Below, one piece after another: positions 32,002 to 39,831 of a DNA stretch of 43,035 bases. The notes below the pieces were generated by a model that had not been told where the DNA came from, did not search any database, and was given only the letters and a program-made list of their open reading frames with translations. The DNA comes from DAOTXN01 sp034435435. GTDB lineage: Bacteria; Chloroflexota; Anaerolineae; S140-20. Position 1 is the first letter of the stretch; every line of letters starts with the position of its first letter. The translations under genes and the position numbers were made by a program. The stretch is taken from the NCBI GenBank assembly GCA_034435435.1, contig DAOTXN010000083.1, positions 1-43,035 of the forward strand, given 5' to 3'.

Positions 32002-32901
32002 TTGCAAGAACAAATCCGCACTCAAGCCAGAGAGCTGCTGGCAAGCCACCAGGTTCAATGCGTGATCGGTTACGAGATGGGGTCGCGCGGCCAGGTCCGC
32101 CCGGCCTTTGTTTATCAAGCCGACGACGTGGGGCGCCTGGTGTGGAACCAGGGCTGCACCCACAACCTGGTAAACTATCTCCACGACAAGAAAAAACCGG
32201 CCCGCCGGGGCGAAGAGCCGCCCAAAGTGGCGGTCGTCGTCAAGCCGTGCGACAGTCGGGCGATCAACGTGCTCTTGTCCGAAGCGCAGATCGAGCGCGA
32301 GCGGGTGGTCGTCATCGGCGTGACCTGCGATGGAATTTTGGAAGGCAGCGGCTTTGCCCCAATCCCCAATCCCCAATCCCCAATCCCCAATATCCAATCT
32401 CCCCTCCAGGCCCGCTGCCAACGCTGCGCCGAGCGCACACCGGTGGTGTACGATGTGCTGGTGGGCCAGCCGCCCAAAGTGGAGGTTCACGACGATTTCG
32501 CCGACGTGGCCGCGCTAGAGGCCCTATCGCCCCAGGAGCGCGTGGCCTTCTGGCTCAAGCAATATGATCGTTGTATCCGCTGCTACGCCTGCCGCCAGGC
32601 CTGCCCGGGCTGCTATTGCAGCGTGTGCATGTTTGAACGGGACGACTCGCTGTGGGTGGGCATCGCGCACGAGATCAAGGAAAAAGAGGCCTTTCATCTG
32701 GGCCGGGCCTATCACCTGGCCGCCCGCTGCGTGGAATGCAACGAGTGCGAGCGGGTGTGTCCGATGGAGCTGCCCCTCAGCCTGCTCAACCGCAAGCTGG
32801 CTCAAGAGGTACGCGAGCTGTTCGACTTTCGCGCCGGGCTGGAAGCGGTCAAAAGCCCGCTGTTGACCGCGCTGGCCGAAGGAGAGGAGGCGCTAATCTG
32901 A
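32002..32901 (+). CDS. Iron-sulfur protein of the Flx module (FlxC-like; FrhB/HdrA-associated type)
   Basis: A 299-residue protein with two 4Fe-4S sets: C191, C194, C197, C201 (RCIRCYACRQAC) and C243, C246, C249, C253 (CVECNECERVC). The N-terminal part contains VKPCDSRAINVLL and GVTCDG as in F420-hydrogenase/sulfhydrogenase-associated subunits. The start is a TTG at 32002, chosen because AGGAAGGAGG lies 5 bases upstream. The frame runs back to 31921, but no better start is present. Residues about 120-133 (PIPNPQSPIPNIQS) come from a (CCCCAAT)5 repeat. Its stop overlaps the flxB start. It is a likely electron-relay subunit; naming it FlxC is tentative. Confidence 0.78.
   Translation: MQEQIRTQARELLASHQVQCVIGYEMGSRGQVRPAFVYQADDVGRLVWNQGCTHNLVNYLHDKKKPARRGEEPPKVAVVVKPCDSRAINVLLSEAQIERERVVVIGVTCDGILEGSGFAPIPNPQSPIPNIQSPLQARCQRCAERTPVVYDVLVGQPPKVEVHDDFADVAALEALSPQERVAFWLKQYDRCIRCYACRQACPGCYCSVCMFERDDSLWVGIAHEIKEKEAFHLGRAYHLAARCVECNECERVCPMELPLSLLNRKLAQEVRELFDFRAGLEAVKSPLLTALAEGEEALI
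32357..32391. repeat. Seven-base microsatellite (CCCCAAT)x5 inside a coding region
   Basis: Five uninterrupted copies of CCCCAAT lie in the first gene of the flx-hdr operon. Because 7 is not divisible by 3, gain or loss of one unit would shift the frame. The complementary strand carries five runs of four G, separated by ATT. Confidence 0.97.
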
Positions 32902-33917
32902 TGAAAATTTTGACCCAAGAAGCGCTGACCGCCTGGCTGGACCGGTTGGCCGCCGACGCCACACTGGTCGCCCCGCGCGACGTGGACGGCATCGTGTTGT
33001 ACCGCCCGGTGCACGGCAGCGACGAGATCACCTTCGACTATACCCGCCCTAAAATGTCGCCCAAAGACGTCATCTTTCCGGCCACCGACCGCCTCCTGGC
33101 TATCGAAAAGCAAGGCCCAGAGGTCACGCTGACCGACCTGTCGCCCGATAAAGAACAGGTGGTGTTTGGGCTGCGCCCGTGCGACGCGCACGGCGTGGCC
33201 GTGTTTGACGCGATGTTTATCCAAAAAGAGCCGGTGGACTGGAACTATGCGCATCGGCGCGAAATCACCACGCTGATCGGCCTGGCCTGCCCGCAAATGT
33301 GGGCGGGCTGTTTTTGCACCAGCGTGGGCGGCGGGCCGGACGATCCCACCCACGTGGACATCCTACTCACGGCGGTGGACGGCGGCTACGCGGTGCAAGC
33401 CGTCACCGAAAATGGCGCGGCGCTCGTCTCTGGCCTGGATTTACGAGAAATCGAAGGCGAGCCACTCCGCCCCACCCTGCACGACGAGACAGTACCGGTG
33501 TTGCCGCAGGAGCGCTGGCCGGCCCATTTTGGCGACCGTTACTGGGAGCTGCTGGCCGAGCGGTGTATCAGTTGCCGCATGTGCGCCTACGTGTGCCCCA
33601 CCTGCCGCTGCTTCGACGTGCGCGACGAGGTGGCCGAGCGGCGGGCCGGCTTTAGCCGGTACGAGCGGCTGCGCTGCTGGGACAGTTGCACCGGAGCCAA
33701 CTACCGTCTGGCGGCCGGCGGGCACAATCCCCGCCCGGTCAAGGGTCAGCGCCTGCGCAATCGCTTCTATTGCAAGTTCCTGTACCTGCCGGTGGACTAT
33801 GGCGCGACCGGCTGCGTAGGCTGCGGGCGCTGCATCGAGGTGTGCCCGGTGAACATTGACATCGTAGAGATGCTGAACGACGTGGCAGCCAGGGACAAGG
33901 CGGAGGTGACGGCATGA
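32901..33917 (+). CDS. flxB: FlxB-like iron-sulfur subunit (sulfhydrogenase beta-like)
   Basis: A 338-residue protein. The N-terminal ~200 residues resemble the sulfhydrogenase beta subunit (GLRPCDAHGV, CPQMWAGCFCTSVGGGP). Two 4Fe-4S sets follow: C222, C225, C228, C232 (RCISCRMCAYVC) and C305, C308, C311, C315 (GCVGCGRCIEVC). It should carry electrons between the flavin subunit FlxA and the Hdr part. The ATG overlaps the preceding TGA (TGATG) and its own end overlaps flxA (ATGA), so the genes are tightly coupled. Confidence 0.83.
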   Translation: MKILTQEALTAWLDRLAADATLVAPRDVDGIVLYRPVHGSDEITFDYTRPKMSPKDVIFPATDRLLAIEKQGPEVTLTDLSPDKEQVVFGLRPCDAHGVAVFDAMFIQKEPVDWNYAHRREITTLIGLACPQMWAGCFCTSVGGGPDDPTHVDILLTAVDGGYAVQAVTENGAALVSGLDLREIEGEPLRPTLHDETVPVLPQERWPAHFGDRYWELLAERCISCRMCAYVCPTCRCFDVRDEVAERRAGFSRYERLRCWDSCTGANYRLAAGGHNPRPVKGQRLRNRFYCKFLYLPVDYGATGCVGCGRCIEVCPVNIDIVEMLNDVAARDKAEVTA

Positions 33918-34762
33918 CGAGCAATGGCAAGCACAGTCCGATGCGCCCCTTTTTAGGTCGGTTGGTTGGGGTGAAAACCATGGCCACCGACATCAAGCTG
34001 TTTCAGATCAAATTGTTGGAGGCAGAAGGCAAGGCGCACTTTAGCGATTACAGGCCCGGTCAGTTCGCCTTTGTCTCGGCGCTGGGCGTGGGCGAGGCTC
34101 CGTTTGGCATCACCTCCATCCCGTCGCGGGGTGAGGTGCTAGAGTTCGGGATCAACAAGCTGGGCGGTGTGACCAACGCGCTGCACGAGCTGGAAGTCGG
34201 CGACGTGGTGGGGGTGCGTGGGCCGCTGGGCAACTGGTTCCCGATGGACGAGATCAAGGGCAAAAACGTGATCGTCCTGGGCGGCGGCATCGGCGGCGCG
34301 CCGCTGCGCCCGGTCATCAACACGATTTTGGACCACCGTCAGGATTACGGCTATTTTCGCATTTTTTGGGCGGCGCGTGAGCCATCGCTGCTGGTCTTTA
34401 CCGACGAATTCGACAAGTGGTGGGCCGCGCCCCAGACCGAGCTACATCTCACCGTGGACAAGCGTGACAAGTCCTGGCCTTACAACGAGGGGCTGATTAC
34501 CCAGCTCTTGGAGCAGGTAGCCCCGTCGCCCGAAAACGCCGTGACCATCACCTGCGGCCCGCCGATTATGATCAAATTCGTGGCCCTCACGCTGGGCAAG
34601 CTGGGTTTCAAGCTGGACCAGATGTGGACCACGCTGGAGGCGCGTATGCACTGCGGCGTCGGCAAGTGCGGGCGCTGCAACCTGGGCGAAAAGCTCATCT
34701 GCGTGGACGGGCCGGTCTTTCGGCAGGACGAGGTGAGCGGGTTCCTGGAGAGTTTTGTGTAG
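33914..34762 (+). CDS. flxA: FlxA-like FAD/NAD(P)-binding oxidoreductase with a 2Fe-2S site
   Basis: A 282-residue ferredoxin-reductase-type protein. FAD-binding YRPGQFAFV (about 46-54), NAD-binding GGGIGGAP (123-130) and CGPP (214-217) are followed by a C-terminal 2Fe-2S site (C247, C252, C255, C263; HCGVGKCGRC), as in PyrK and sulfhydrogenase gamma subunits. It is expected to accept electrons from NADH and pass them into the Flx-Hdr complex. Confidence 0.88.
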   Translation: MTSNGKHSPMRPFLGRLVGVKTMATDIKLFQIKLLEAEGKAHFSDYRPGQFAFVSALGVGEAPFGITSIPSRGEVLEFGINKLGGVTNALHELEVGDVVGVRGPLGNWFPMDEIKGKNVIVLGGGIGGAPLRPVINTILDHRQDYGYFRIFWAAREPSLLVFTDEFDKWWAAPQTELHLTVDKRDKSWPYNEGLITQLLEQVAPSPENAVTITCGPPIMIKFVALTLGKLGFKLDQMWTTLEARMHCGVGKCGRCNLGEKLICVDGPVFRQDEVSGFLESFV

Positions 34763-34781
34763 GCAAGTAAGGAGTAGGACT

Positions 34782-35363
34782 GTGACAGAGGCAAAGGAGA
34801 TCAGTTTTTACGACCAGGTGGCGGCGGCGCCGGGCGGCGAGCGGCTCAAATTGTGCTTGCAGTGCGGCACGTGCGGCGGCTCGTGCCCGTCAGGACCGGA
34901 CATGGACCACACGCCGCGCGAGATTTTTGCGCTGATTATGGCCGACAAAAAAGCCGAGGTGCTCCAAAGCAACACGTTCTGGTACTGTGTGTCGTGTTAC
35001 TATTGCACCGTGCGCTGCCCGCAGCAGATCCCCATCACCGACATTATGTACCGGCTCAAACACATCGCCATCGCCAACAAGCAATACGCGGCCGAGGCCA
35101 AGGACTGGTCCGAGACCTTTATCGGGCAGGTCGAGACCTACGGGCGGGCCTTTGAGCTGGGCGTGGCGACCCAATACTATCTAACCCATCGCCCGTTGGG
35201 GGCCATCCGCATGGGACCGATGGCGCTGGGCATGCTCACGCGCGGGCGCATGCCGCTGCGCCCCACGCGCATCAAGGGCGTGGCCTATTTGCGGGCCATT
35301 TTGCGCAAGGCCAAAGAGATCGCCGAGCAGCGAGACATTGAGACGGGGGTGACGCCGGCATGA
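34782..35363 (+). CDS. hdrC: Heterodisulfide reductase subunit C
   Basis: A 193-residue protein with two 4Fe-4S sets: C25, C28, C31, C35 (CLQCGTCGGSC) and C69, C72, C75, C79 (YCVSCYYCTVRC), as in HdrC. I start it at the GTG at 34782, with AAGGAG 7 bases upstream; the longer frame runs into flxA. It relays electrons to HdrB and overlaps hdrB by 4 bases. Confidence 0.93.
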   Translation: MTEAKEISFYDQVAAAPGGERLKLCLQCGTCGGSCPSGPDMDHTPREIFALIMADKKAEVLQSNTFWYCVSCYYCTVRCPQQIPITDIMYRLKHIAIANKQYAAEAKDWSETFIGQVETYGRAFELGVATQYYLTHRPLGAIRMGPMALGMLTRGRMPLRPTRIKGVAYLRAILRKAKEIAEQRDIETGVTPA

Positions 35364-36301
35364 AATACGCCTACTATCCGGGTTGTTCGCTGGAAAAGAA
35401 CGCCGCTGTCTACGACCAGTCGTTCAGGGCCGTGGCCGGCATGCTGGCCCAAGAACTGGTCGAGTTGGACGACTGGAACTGCTGCGGCGCGACCGAGTAT
35501 TTTTCGCTCAACGCACTGCCGGCCTATTCATTGGTAGCCCGTAACCTGGCCCTCACGCCCACCGATCTGACCGACCTGGTGGCCCCGTGCAGCGCGTGTT
35601 ACCTGAACCTGTACAAAACCAATCATTACATGGGCAAGTATGCGCAACTGAACGCCGACGTCAACACGGCGCTGGCCGAGGCGCGTCTGTCGTATCAGCC
35701 GGGGCGGGTGCGGGTGCGCCACGCGCTGGATATGTTGGTCACCGACGTGGGATACGCCGACATCGCCAAACACGTCAAAAAGCCGCTCAAGGGCTTGAAA
35801 CTGGCGCCTTATTACGGCTGCCTGATCGTGCGGCCCGACCACGGCTTTGACGACCCCGAATACCCCACGTCGCTGGATCGACTGTTGGAGGCGCTGGGGG
35901 CTGAGGTGGTAGACTTTCCACTCAAGGCGGCCTGCTGCGGCGGGCACATGCCTCAGATCAGCCCCGAAGCGGCCTACGGGCTGATTCACGAGCTGATCGC
36001 CACGGCGGTCCATCGCGGCGGCGACGCCATCGTGACGATATGCCCCATGTGCCAGCTCAACCTGGACGTGTATCAGAGCCAGGCCAACCGCCACCTGGGC
36101 ACCAGCTACACGATTCCGGTGCTGTATTTTACGCAAATGATGGGGCTGGCCTTTGGGCTGTCGGGAGAAGAGATGGGTTTTGGGCAAGAGTTGGTGTCGG
36201 CGCAACGCATACTGGACCAGCTGGCGTCGCCGCCGCCGGAAGAGCCCAAGAAAAAGCCCAAACCCGACAAGAACGCGCTGCCGATGCCGAGGATGCCGTG
36301 A
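35360..36301 (+). CDS. hdrB: Heterodisulfide reductase subunit B
   Basis: A 313-residue protein with two CCG (cysteine-rich) domains: C9, C41-C42, C77, C80 (NCCGA, CSACY) and C154, C192-C193, C228, C231 (AACCGGH, CPMCQLN). In methanogens these bind two noncubane 4Fe-4S clusters that reduce the heterodisulfide. The C-terminus has a charged, proline- and lysine-rich tail (PPPEEPKKKPKPDK) outside the usual length. In bacteria the substrate is likely a DsrC-type or other small disulfide protein, but no dsrC is in the window. Confidence 0.94.
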   Translation: MKYAYYPGCSLEKNAAVYDQSFRAVAGMLAQELVELDDWNCCGATEYFSLNALPAYSLVARNLALTPTDLTDLVAPCSACYLNLYKTNHYMGKYAQLNADVNTALAEARLSYQPGRVRVRHALDMLVTDVGYADIAKHVKKPLKGLKLAPYYGCLIVRPDHGFDDPEYPTSLDRLLEALGAEVVDFPLKAACCGGHMPQISPEAAYGLIHELIATAVHRGGDAIVTICPMCQLNLDVYQSQANRHLGTSYTIPVLYFTQMMGLAFGLSGEEMGFGQELVSAQRILDQLASPPPEEPKKKPKPDKNALPMPRMP

Positions 36302-36314
36302 GGAAGGATGAACA

Positions 36315-38300
36315 ATGAAAATAGGCGTGTATATCTGTCACTGCGGGAGCAACATCGCCGGCACGGTGAACTGTGAAGAGGTCGCTAAATGGGCCGATGG
36401 GCTGGAAAACGTGGCCGTCGCGCGCGACTATAAATTCATGTGCTCCAGCCTGGGCCAGGAGCTCATCCAGCAAGACATCCAAGAACTGGGCGTGGACCGG
36501 GTGGTGGTGGCCTCCTGCTCGCCGCACATGCACGAAAAGACCTTCCGCGGCGCGTGCGAGCGAGCCGGGGTCAACCCGTACATGTTTGAGATGGCGAACA
36601 TCCGCGAGCACTGCTCGTGGGTGCACACGAATTACGAAGACGCGACCGAAAAGGCCAAGGCCCTGGTCGGCGCGGCGGTGGGCCGCGTGGCCTATCACCA
36701 ACCGCTGGTCGAAAAGCGCGTGCCGGTCCACCCGGACACGCTGGTGGTGGGCGGCGGAGTGGCGGGCATCCAGGCCGCGCTAGAAATCGCCAACGCCGGC
36801 CATCACGTCTATCTGGTGGAGCGCGAGCCGAGCCTGGGCGGGCACATGGCCCAACTGGACAAGACCTTTCCCACGCTGGACTGCTCGGCCTGCATTCTCA
36901 CGCCGCGCATGTTCGAGGCCGGCACCCACCCCAACATCACGCTGCTGTCGTACAGCGAGGTGGAGCAGGTCAGCGGCTACATCGGCAATTTCAAGGCCAC
37001 GGTGCGCAAAAAAGCCCGTTATGTAAACGAGGAGTTGTGCACCGGCTGCGGCGTGTGCGAGGAAAAGTGCCCCAAGCGCATCGTGGACGAGGTGTTCGAA
37101 GCGGGGGTGGGCTATCGCAAGGCGGTCTACCGGCCCTTCCCGCAAGCCGTGCCCAAATACCCGGTGATTGACCGGGCCAACTGTACCTTTTTCGAGCGCG
37201 GCACGTGCAAGGCCTGTGAAAAGTTCTGTCCTACCGGAGCCATCCAGTTCAGCCAGGAAGACACGCTGCTGGACATCGAGGTGGGCAACATTGTGCTGGC
37301 CACCGGCTATGACCTGTTCGACGCCCGGCGCATTCCGCAATACGGCTTTGGGCGCTACCCTAACGTCTTTAGCAGTCTGGAATTCGAGCGCCTGACCAAC
37401 GCCGCCGGGCCGACCGGGGGCAAGGTGGTGCTGCGCGACGGCGTGACCAAACCCGAAACCGTGGCCATCCTGCACTGCGTGGGCAGCCGCGACCAGAACA
37501 CCAACGAGTACTGCTCGCGCGTGTGCTGCATGTACTCGCTCAAGTTCGCCCACATGGTCCACGAAAAGACCGGGGCCGAGGTGTACAATTTTTATATTGA
37601 CATCCGCACGCCGGGCAAGGGCTATGAAGAGTTCTACCACAAGCTGCTGAACGAGGGCGTGCATTTCGTGCGCGGGCGCGTGGCCTCGATCACCGACGCC
37701 GCTCGCCACGGCGAGCCGGAAGGCAAGCTGATTGTGCAGGCCGAAGACACGCTCATCGGCGAGCAGCGCCGCATCCCGGTGGACATGGTCGTGCTCAGCG
37801 CCGGGCTGGAGCCGCGCCACGACTCGCGCGAGACGGCTCGCAAGTTCGGCCTGAGTTGTAGCAGCGAGGGCTGGTTCGTGGAAAAGCACCCCAAGTTGGA
37901 CCCGGTGGCGACCATGACCGACGGCGTGTTCATCGCCGGCTGCGCCCAAGGCCCCAAGGACATTCCCGACACAGTAGCGCAGGGCGCGGCGGCGGCGGCG
38001 CGGGTGCTCTCGATCATCGGGCGGGGCGAGGTGGTGATTGAGGCGGCCACGGCGGTGGTCAACGAGATGACCTGCGTGGGCTGCCAGCAGTGCATCCCCA
38101 CCTGCCCGTACACGGCCATCGAGTATCTGGCCGACAAGCAAAAAGCGCACATCATCGAGGCGCTGTGCAAGGGCTGCGGTACGTGCACGGCCACCTGCCC
38201 GTCCAAGTCCATCACGCTGCGCCATTTCACCGACCGCCAATTGTTGGCCGAGATGCTGGGGGCGGTGGAGGCCATGTTTGAGTTGGAGAGGGTGGGGTAG
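36315..38300 (+). CDS. hdrA: Heterodisulfide reductase subunit A (flavin-bifurcating)
   Basis: A 661-residue HdrA. FAD-binding VVGGGVAGIQAA (144-155), the insertion cluster region with C190 and C193 (LDCSACILTPRMF), 4Fe-4S C242, C245, C248, C252, and two C-terminal ferredoxin-like motifs (CVGCQQCIPTC and CKGCGTCTATC). HdrA holds the bifurcating FAD in known complexes. Cysteine replaces the selenocysteine found in some methanogen HdrA proteins. It has AGGAAGGA upstream and lies 14 bases after hdrB. Confidence 0.96.
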   Translation: MKIGVYICHCGSNIAGTVNCEEVAKWADGLENVAVARDYKFMCSSLGQELIQQDIQELGVDRVVVASCSPHMHEKTFRGACERAGVNPYMFEMANIREHCSWVHTNYEDATEKAKALVGAAVGRVAYHQPLVEKRVPVHPDTLVVGGGVAGIQAALEIANAGHHVYLVEREPSLGGHMAQLDKTFPTLDCSACILTPRMFEAGTHPNITLLSYSEVEQVSGYIGNFKATVRKKARYVNEELCTGCGVCEEKCPKRIVDEVFEAGVGYRKAVYRPFPQAVPKYPVIDRANCTFFERGTCKACEKFCPTGAIQFSQEDTLLDIEVGNIVLATGYDLFDARRIPQYGFGRYPNVFSSLEFERLTNAAGPTGGKVVLRDGVTKPETVAILHCVGSRDQNTNEYCSRVCCMYSLKFAHMVHEKTGAEVYNFYIDIRTPGKGYEEFYHKLLNEGVHFVRGRVASITDAARHGEPEGKLIVQAEDTLIGEQRRIPVDMVVLSAGLEPRHDSRETARKFGLSCSSEGWFVEKHPKLDPVATMTDGVFIAGCAQGPKDIPDTVAQGAAAAARVLSIIGRGEVVIEAATAVVNEMTCVGCQQCIPTCPYTAIEYLADKQKAHIIEALCKGCGTCTATCPSKSITLRHFTDRQLLAEMLGAVEAMFELERVG

Positions 38301-38327
38301 GGAGAAAGAAGTAGGGCGTAGGGGCGG

Positions 38328-38356
38328 TTGCCGGGCATGGGGCGGCGGGGTATAAT
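38328..38356 (+). promoter_or_regulatory. Internal promoter after hdrA
   Basis: TTGCCG, a 17-base spacer and a perfect TATAAT. It would drive the DUF5678/protease pair, and possibly flxD, separately from the main operon promoter. Confidence 0.65.
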
Positions 38357-38385
38357 AGAGCAAATCGGCTTTTGGAGTTGATGGG

Positions 38386-38763
38386 ATGTCTGCGGTAGTT
38401 GTTGAATCTGAATTGTACAAACGGATAGAAGAGGCGGCGCGGGAGTACCAGACCGAGGTCAGTGAACTATTTGCGGAGGCTATTCGGCGTTACCTCTGGG
38501 AATTGGATCGTCAGAAAATCGCACGCGAGAGCCAGATTTATCGCCAGCGGCACGCCGAGCTGAAAGCGAAATACCTGAATCAGTACATTGCGATGCACAA
38601 CGGTCAGCTAGTGGACAGCGACGCCGATTTTTCGACGTTGCGCCAGCGCATTCGGCAGCGTTTTGGACACACGCCCGTTATGATGACACGGGTGGAAGAA
38701 ACCGTTGAACACCCCATGGTCCGCCACGGGTTTCGTCTGGAGACACATGAAGCATCCTTTTGA
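38386..38763 (+). CDS. Small DUF5678-like protein with a helical N-terminus
   Basis: A 125-residue protein. The N-terminal half (EVSELFAEAIRRYLWELDR) looks like a small helical DNA-binding or antitoxin-type domain. The C-terminal half (YLNQYIAMHNGQLVDSDAD, then PVMMTRVEE) resembles DUF5678. It overlaps the following protease-like gene by 17 bases. This pairing is common with retropepsin-like proteins, but its function is not known to me. It interrupts the hdr-flx operon. Confidence 0.72.
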   Translation: MSAVVVESELYKRIEEAAREYQTEVSELFAEAIRRYLWELDRQKIARESQIYRQRHAELKAKYLNQYIAMHNGQLVDSDADFSTLRQRIRQRFGHTPVMMTRVEETVEHPMVRHGFRLETHEASF

Positions 38764-39136
38764 CACTCGCTATCGACCGCCGTTCCCAGTGCTGCCCGTG
38801 ATTCTTCGTAACAGCGAAGAAGACTTGAGCACCCTCACTGAGCACGCCTTGCTGGATACGGGGGCGGATGGCTCGCTCGTACCGATTGCCTATCTGCGAC
38901 AAATTCTGGCGCCTGCCTACTCGGAGACTCGCCTGCGCAGTCATTGGGGCGAGTGGCGCCCTGTACAACTGTTTCTGGTGGATCTGGAACTGGGTGGTTA
39001 CAAGCTGGCAGATGTTTCTGTAGTCGGGGATGAGCAAGGAGAGGAAATTGTCCTGGGGCGGAACGTCTTGAACAAACTGCGCCTGCTGCTGGACGGCCCG
39101 GCCCGACTGACCGAGATTTTATCCAGGAAGGAATGA
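38747..39136 (+). CDS. Retropepsin-like aspartyl protease-fold protein
   Basis: A 129-residue protein with the aspartyl-protease motif LLDTGADGSLVP (about 35-46) and a later VLGRNVLNKLRLLLDG, the usual second signature. Such single-domain proteins dimerise to form one active site. GGAG is 5 bases before the ATG at 38747; the longer frame lacks a good site. It ends 1 base before flxD. A target peptide is not evident; maturation of a neighbouring protein or toxin-antitoxin processing are possibilities. Confidence 0.75.
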   Translation: MKHPFDTRYRPPFPVLPVILRNSEEDLSTLTEHALLDTGADGSLVPIAYLRQILAPAYSETRLRSHWGEWRPVQLFLVDLELGGYKLADVSVVGDEQGEEIVLGRNVLNKLRLLLDGPARLTEILSRKE

Positions 39137-39137
39137 T

Positions 39138-39560
39138 ATGAGCGACAACGGCTACGAACCCAAAATCATCGGTTATCTGTGCAACTGGTGCAGCTATGCC
39201 GGGGCCGACGGCGCAGGTATGGCGCGTATGAAGTATCCGACCAACATCAAGATCATCCGCGTGCCCTGTTCGGGGCGCGTGCCGCCGGAATTGATCCTGC
39301 GCACCTTCCAGGAGGGGGCCGACGGCGTCATGGTGCTGGGTTGACACGTGGGCGACTGCCACTATGGTAGTGGCAATCATCGCACGGCCAAGCGCATGCC
39401 GCTGTATCGCAATCTGCTCGAGTTCGCCGGCATCGAGCCGCAACGCTTTCACGTGCAGTGGGTGTCGGCCTCGGAAGGCGGGCTGTTCACCGAGGTGGTC
39501 AAAACGTTTACCGAGACGCTGCGCGGCCTGCCGCCGATGAAAGAGCGGCTCAAAGGATGA
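39138..39560 (+). CDS. flxD: MvhD/FlxD-like electron-transfer subunit, predicted selenoprotein (TGA at 39342-39344 read as Sec)
   Basis: Reading through one in-frame TGA gives a 140-residue protein that aligns end to end with MvhD. The N-terminus shows YLCNWCSYAGADGAG and VPCSGRVPPELI. The region G-U-H-V-G-D-C-H-Y-x-x-G-N matches the family's GCHxGDCHY, with TGA replacing the first Cys. The C-terminal HVQWVSASEGGLF is also typical. The frame continues without other stops to TGA at 39558. A strong stem-loop lies 13-31 bases after the TGA. AGGAAGGA precedes the ATG. The protein binds an iron-sulfur cluster and links Hdr to Flx. Without Sec insertion it would stop at residue 68. Confidence 0.88.
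39345..39378 (+). promoter_or_regulatory. Predicted bacterial SECIS element
   Basis: TGCCACTA (39357-39364), loop TGG (39365-39367) and TAGTGGCA (39368-39375) form an 8-bp perfect stem. Beyond a C-A mismatch two further pairs, A-T and G-C (39354-39355 with 39377-39378), extend it. The apical loop begins 20 bases after the TGA and has G in its second position. Both features fit bacterial SECIS rules (loop 16-37 bases downstream, G in the first two loop bases). Confidence 0.75.
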
Positions 39561-39778
39561 AATGTCTATACTGTAAAGGGACGCTGAGACGCAAGAAGGT
39601 GAGCTATACGGCGACCCGCAAACGCTATCACTTGATAATCGACGACGTCCCGGCCTGGGTATGCGAGCAGTGCGGCGAGCCGCTTTTTGACGAAGAAACG
39701 GTGAACGCCATCCAGGGGATGCTGCAAGAGGTAGACAGCCGGTTGCCCAAGCTGAGCGTAGCGGTCGCTGTCCCGTGA
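39557..39778 (+). CDS. YgiT/MqsA-type zinc-finger protein
   Basis: A 73-residue protein with two CxxC pairs, CLYCKG and CEQCGE, then FDEETVNAIQGMLQE as in YgiT-type (MqsA N-terminal) antitoxins. The ATG overlaps the flxD TGA (ATGA), so it is coupled to flxD read-through. No toxin partner is adjacent. Confidence 0.78.
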   Translation: MKCLYCKGTLRRKKVSYTATRKRYHLIIDDVPAWVCEQCGEPLFDEETVNAIQGMLQEVDSRLPKLSVAVAVP

Positions 39779-39831
39779 AGTCGCAGCGTGGGTCCGATGC
39801 GGGAACGGCTCAAAACCCTCGGTTGATTTTC

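Noticed and set aside
36780..38420. Minus-strand open frame of 546 codons opposite hdrA
   Set aside because: Histidine- and Arg-rich composition with no recognisable domain; hdrA is certain on the other strand.
39342..39344. TGA as a nonsense mutation making flxD a pseudogene
   Set aside because: Both sides are in one frame, the protein is otherwise complete, the codon sits at the Cys/Sec position of the family, and a SECIS-like stem follows.
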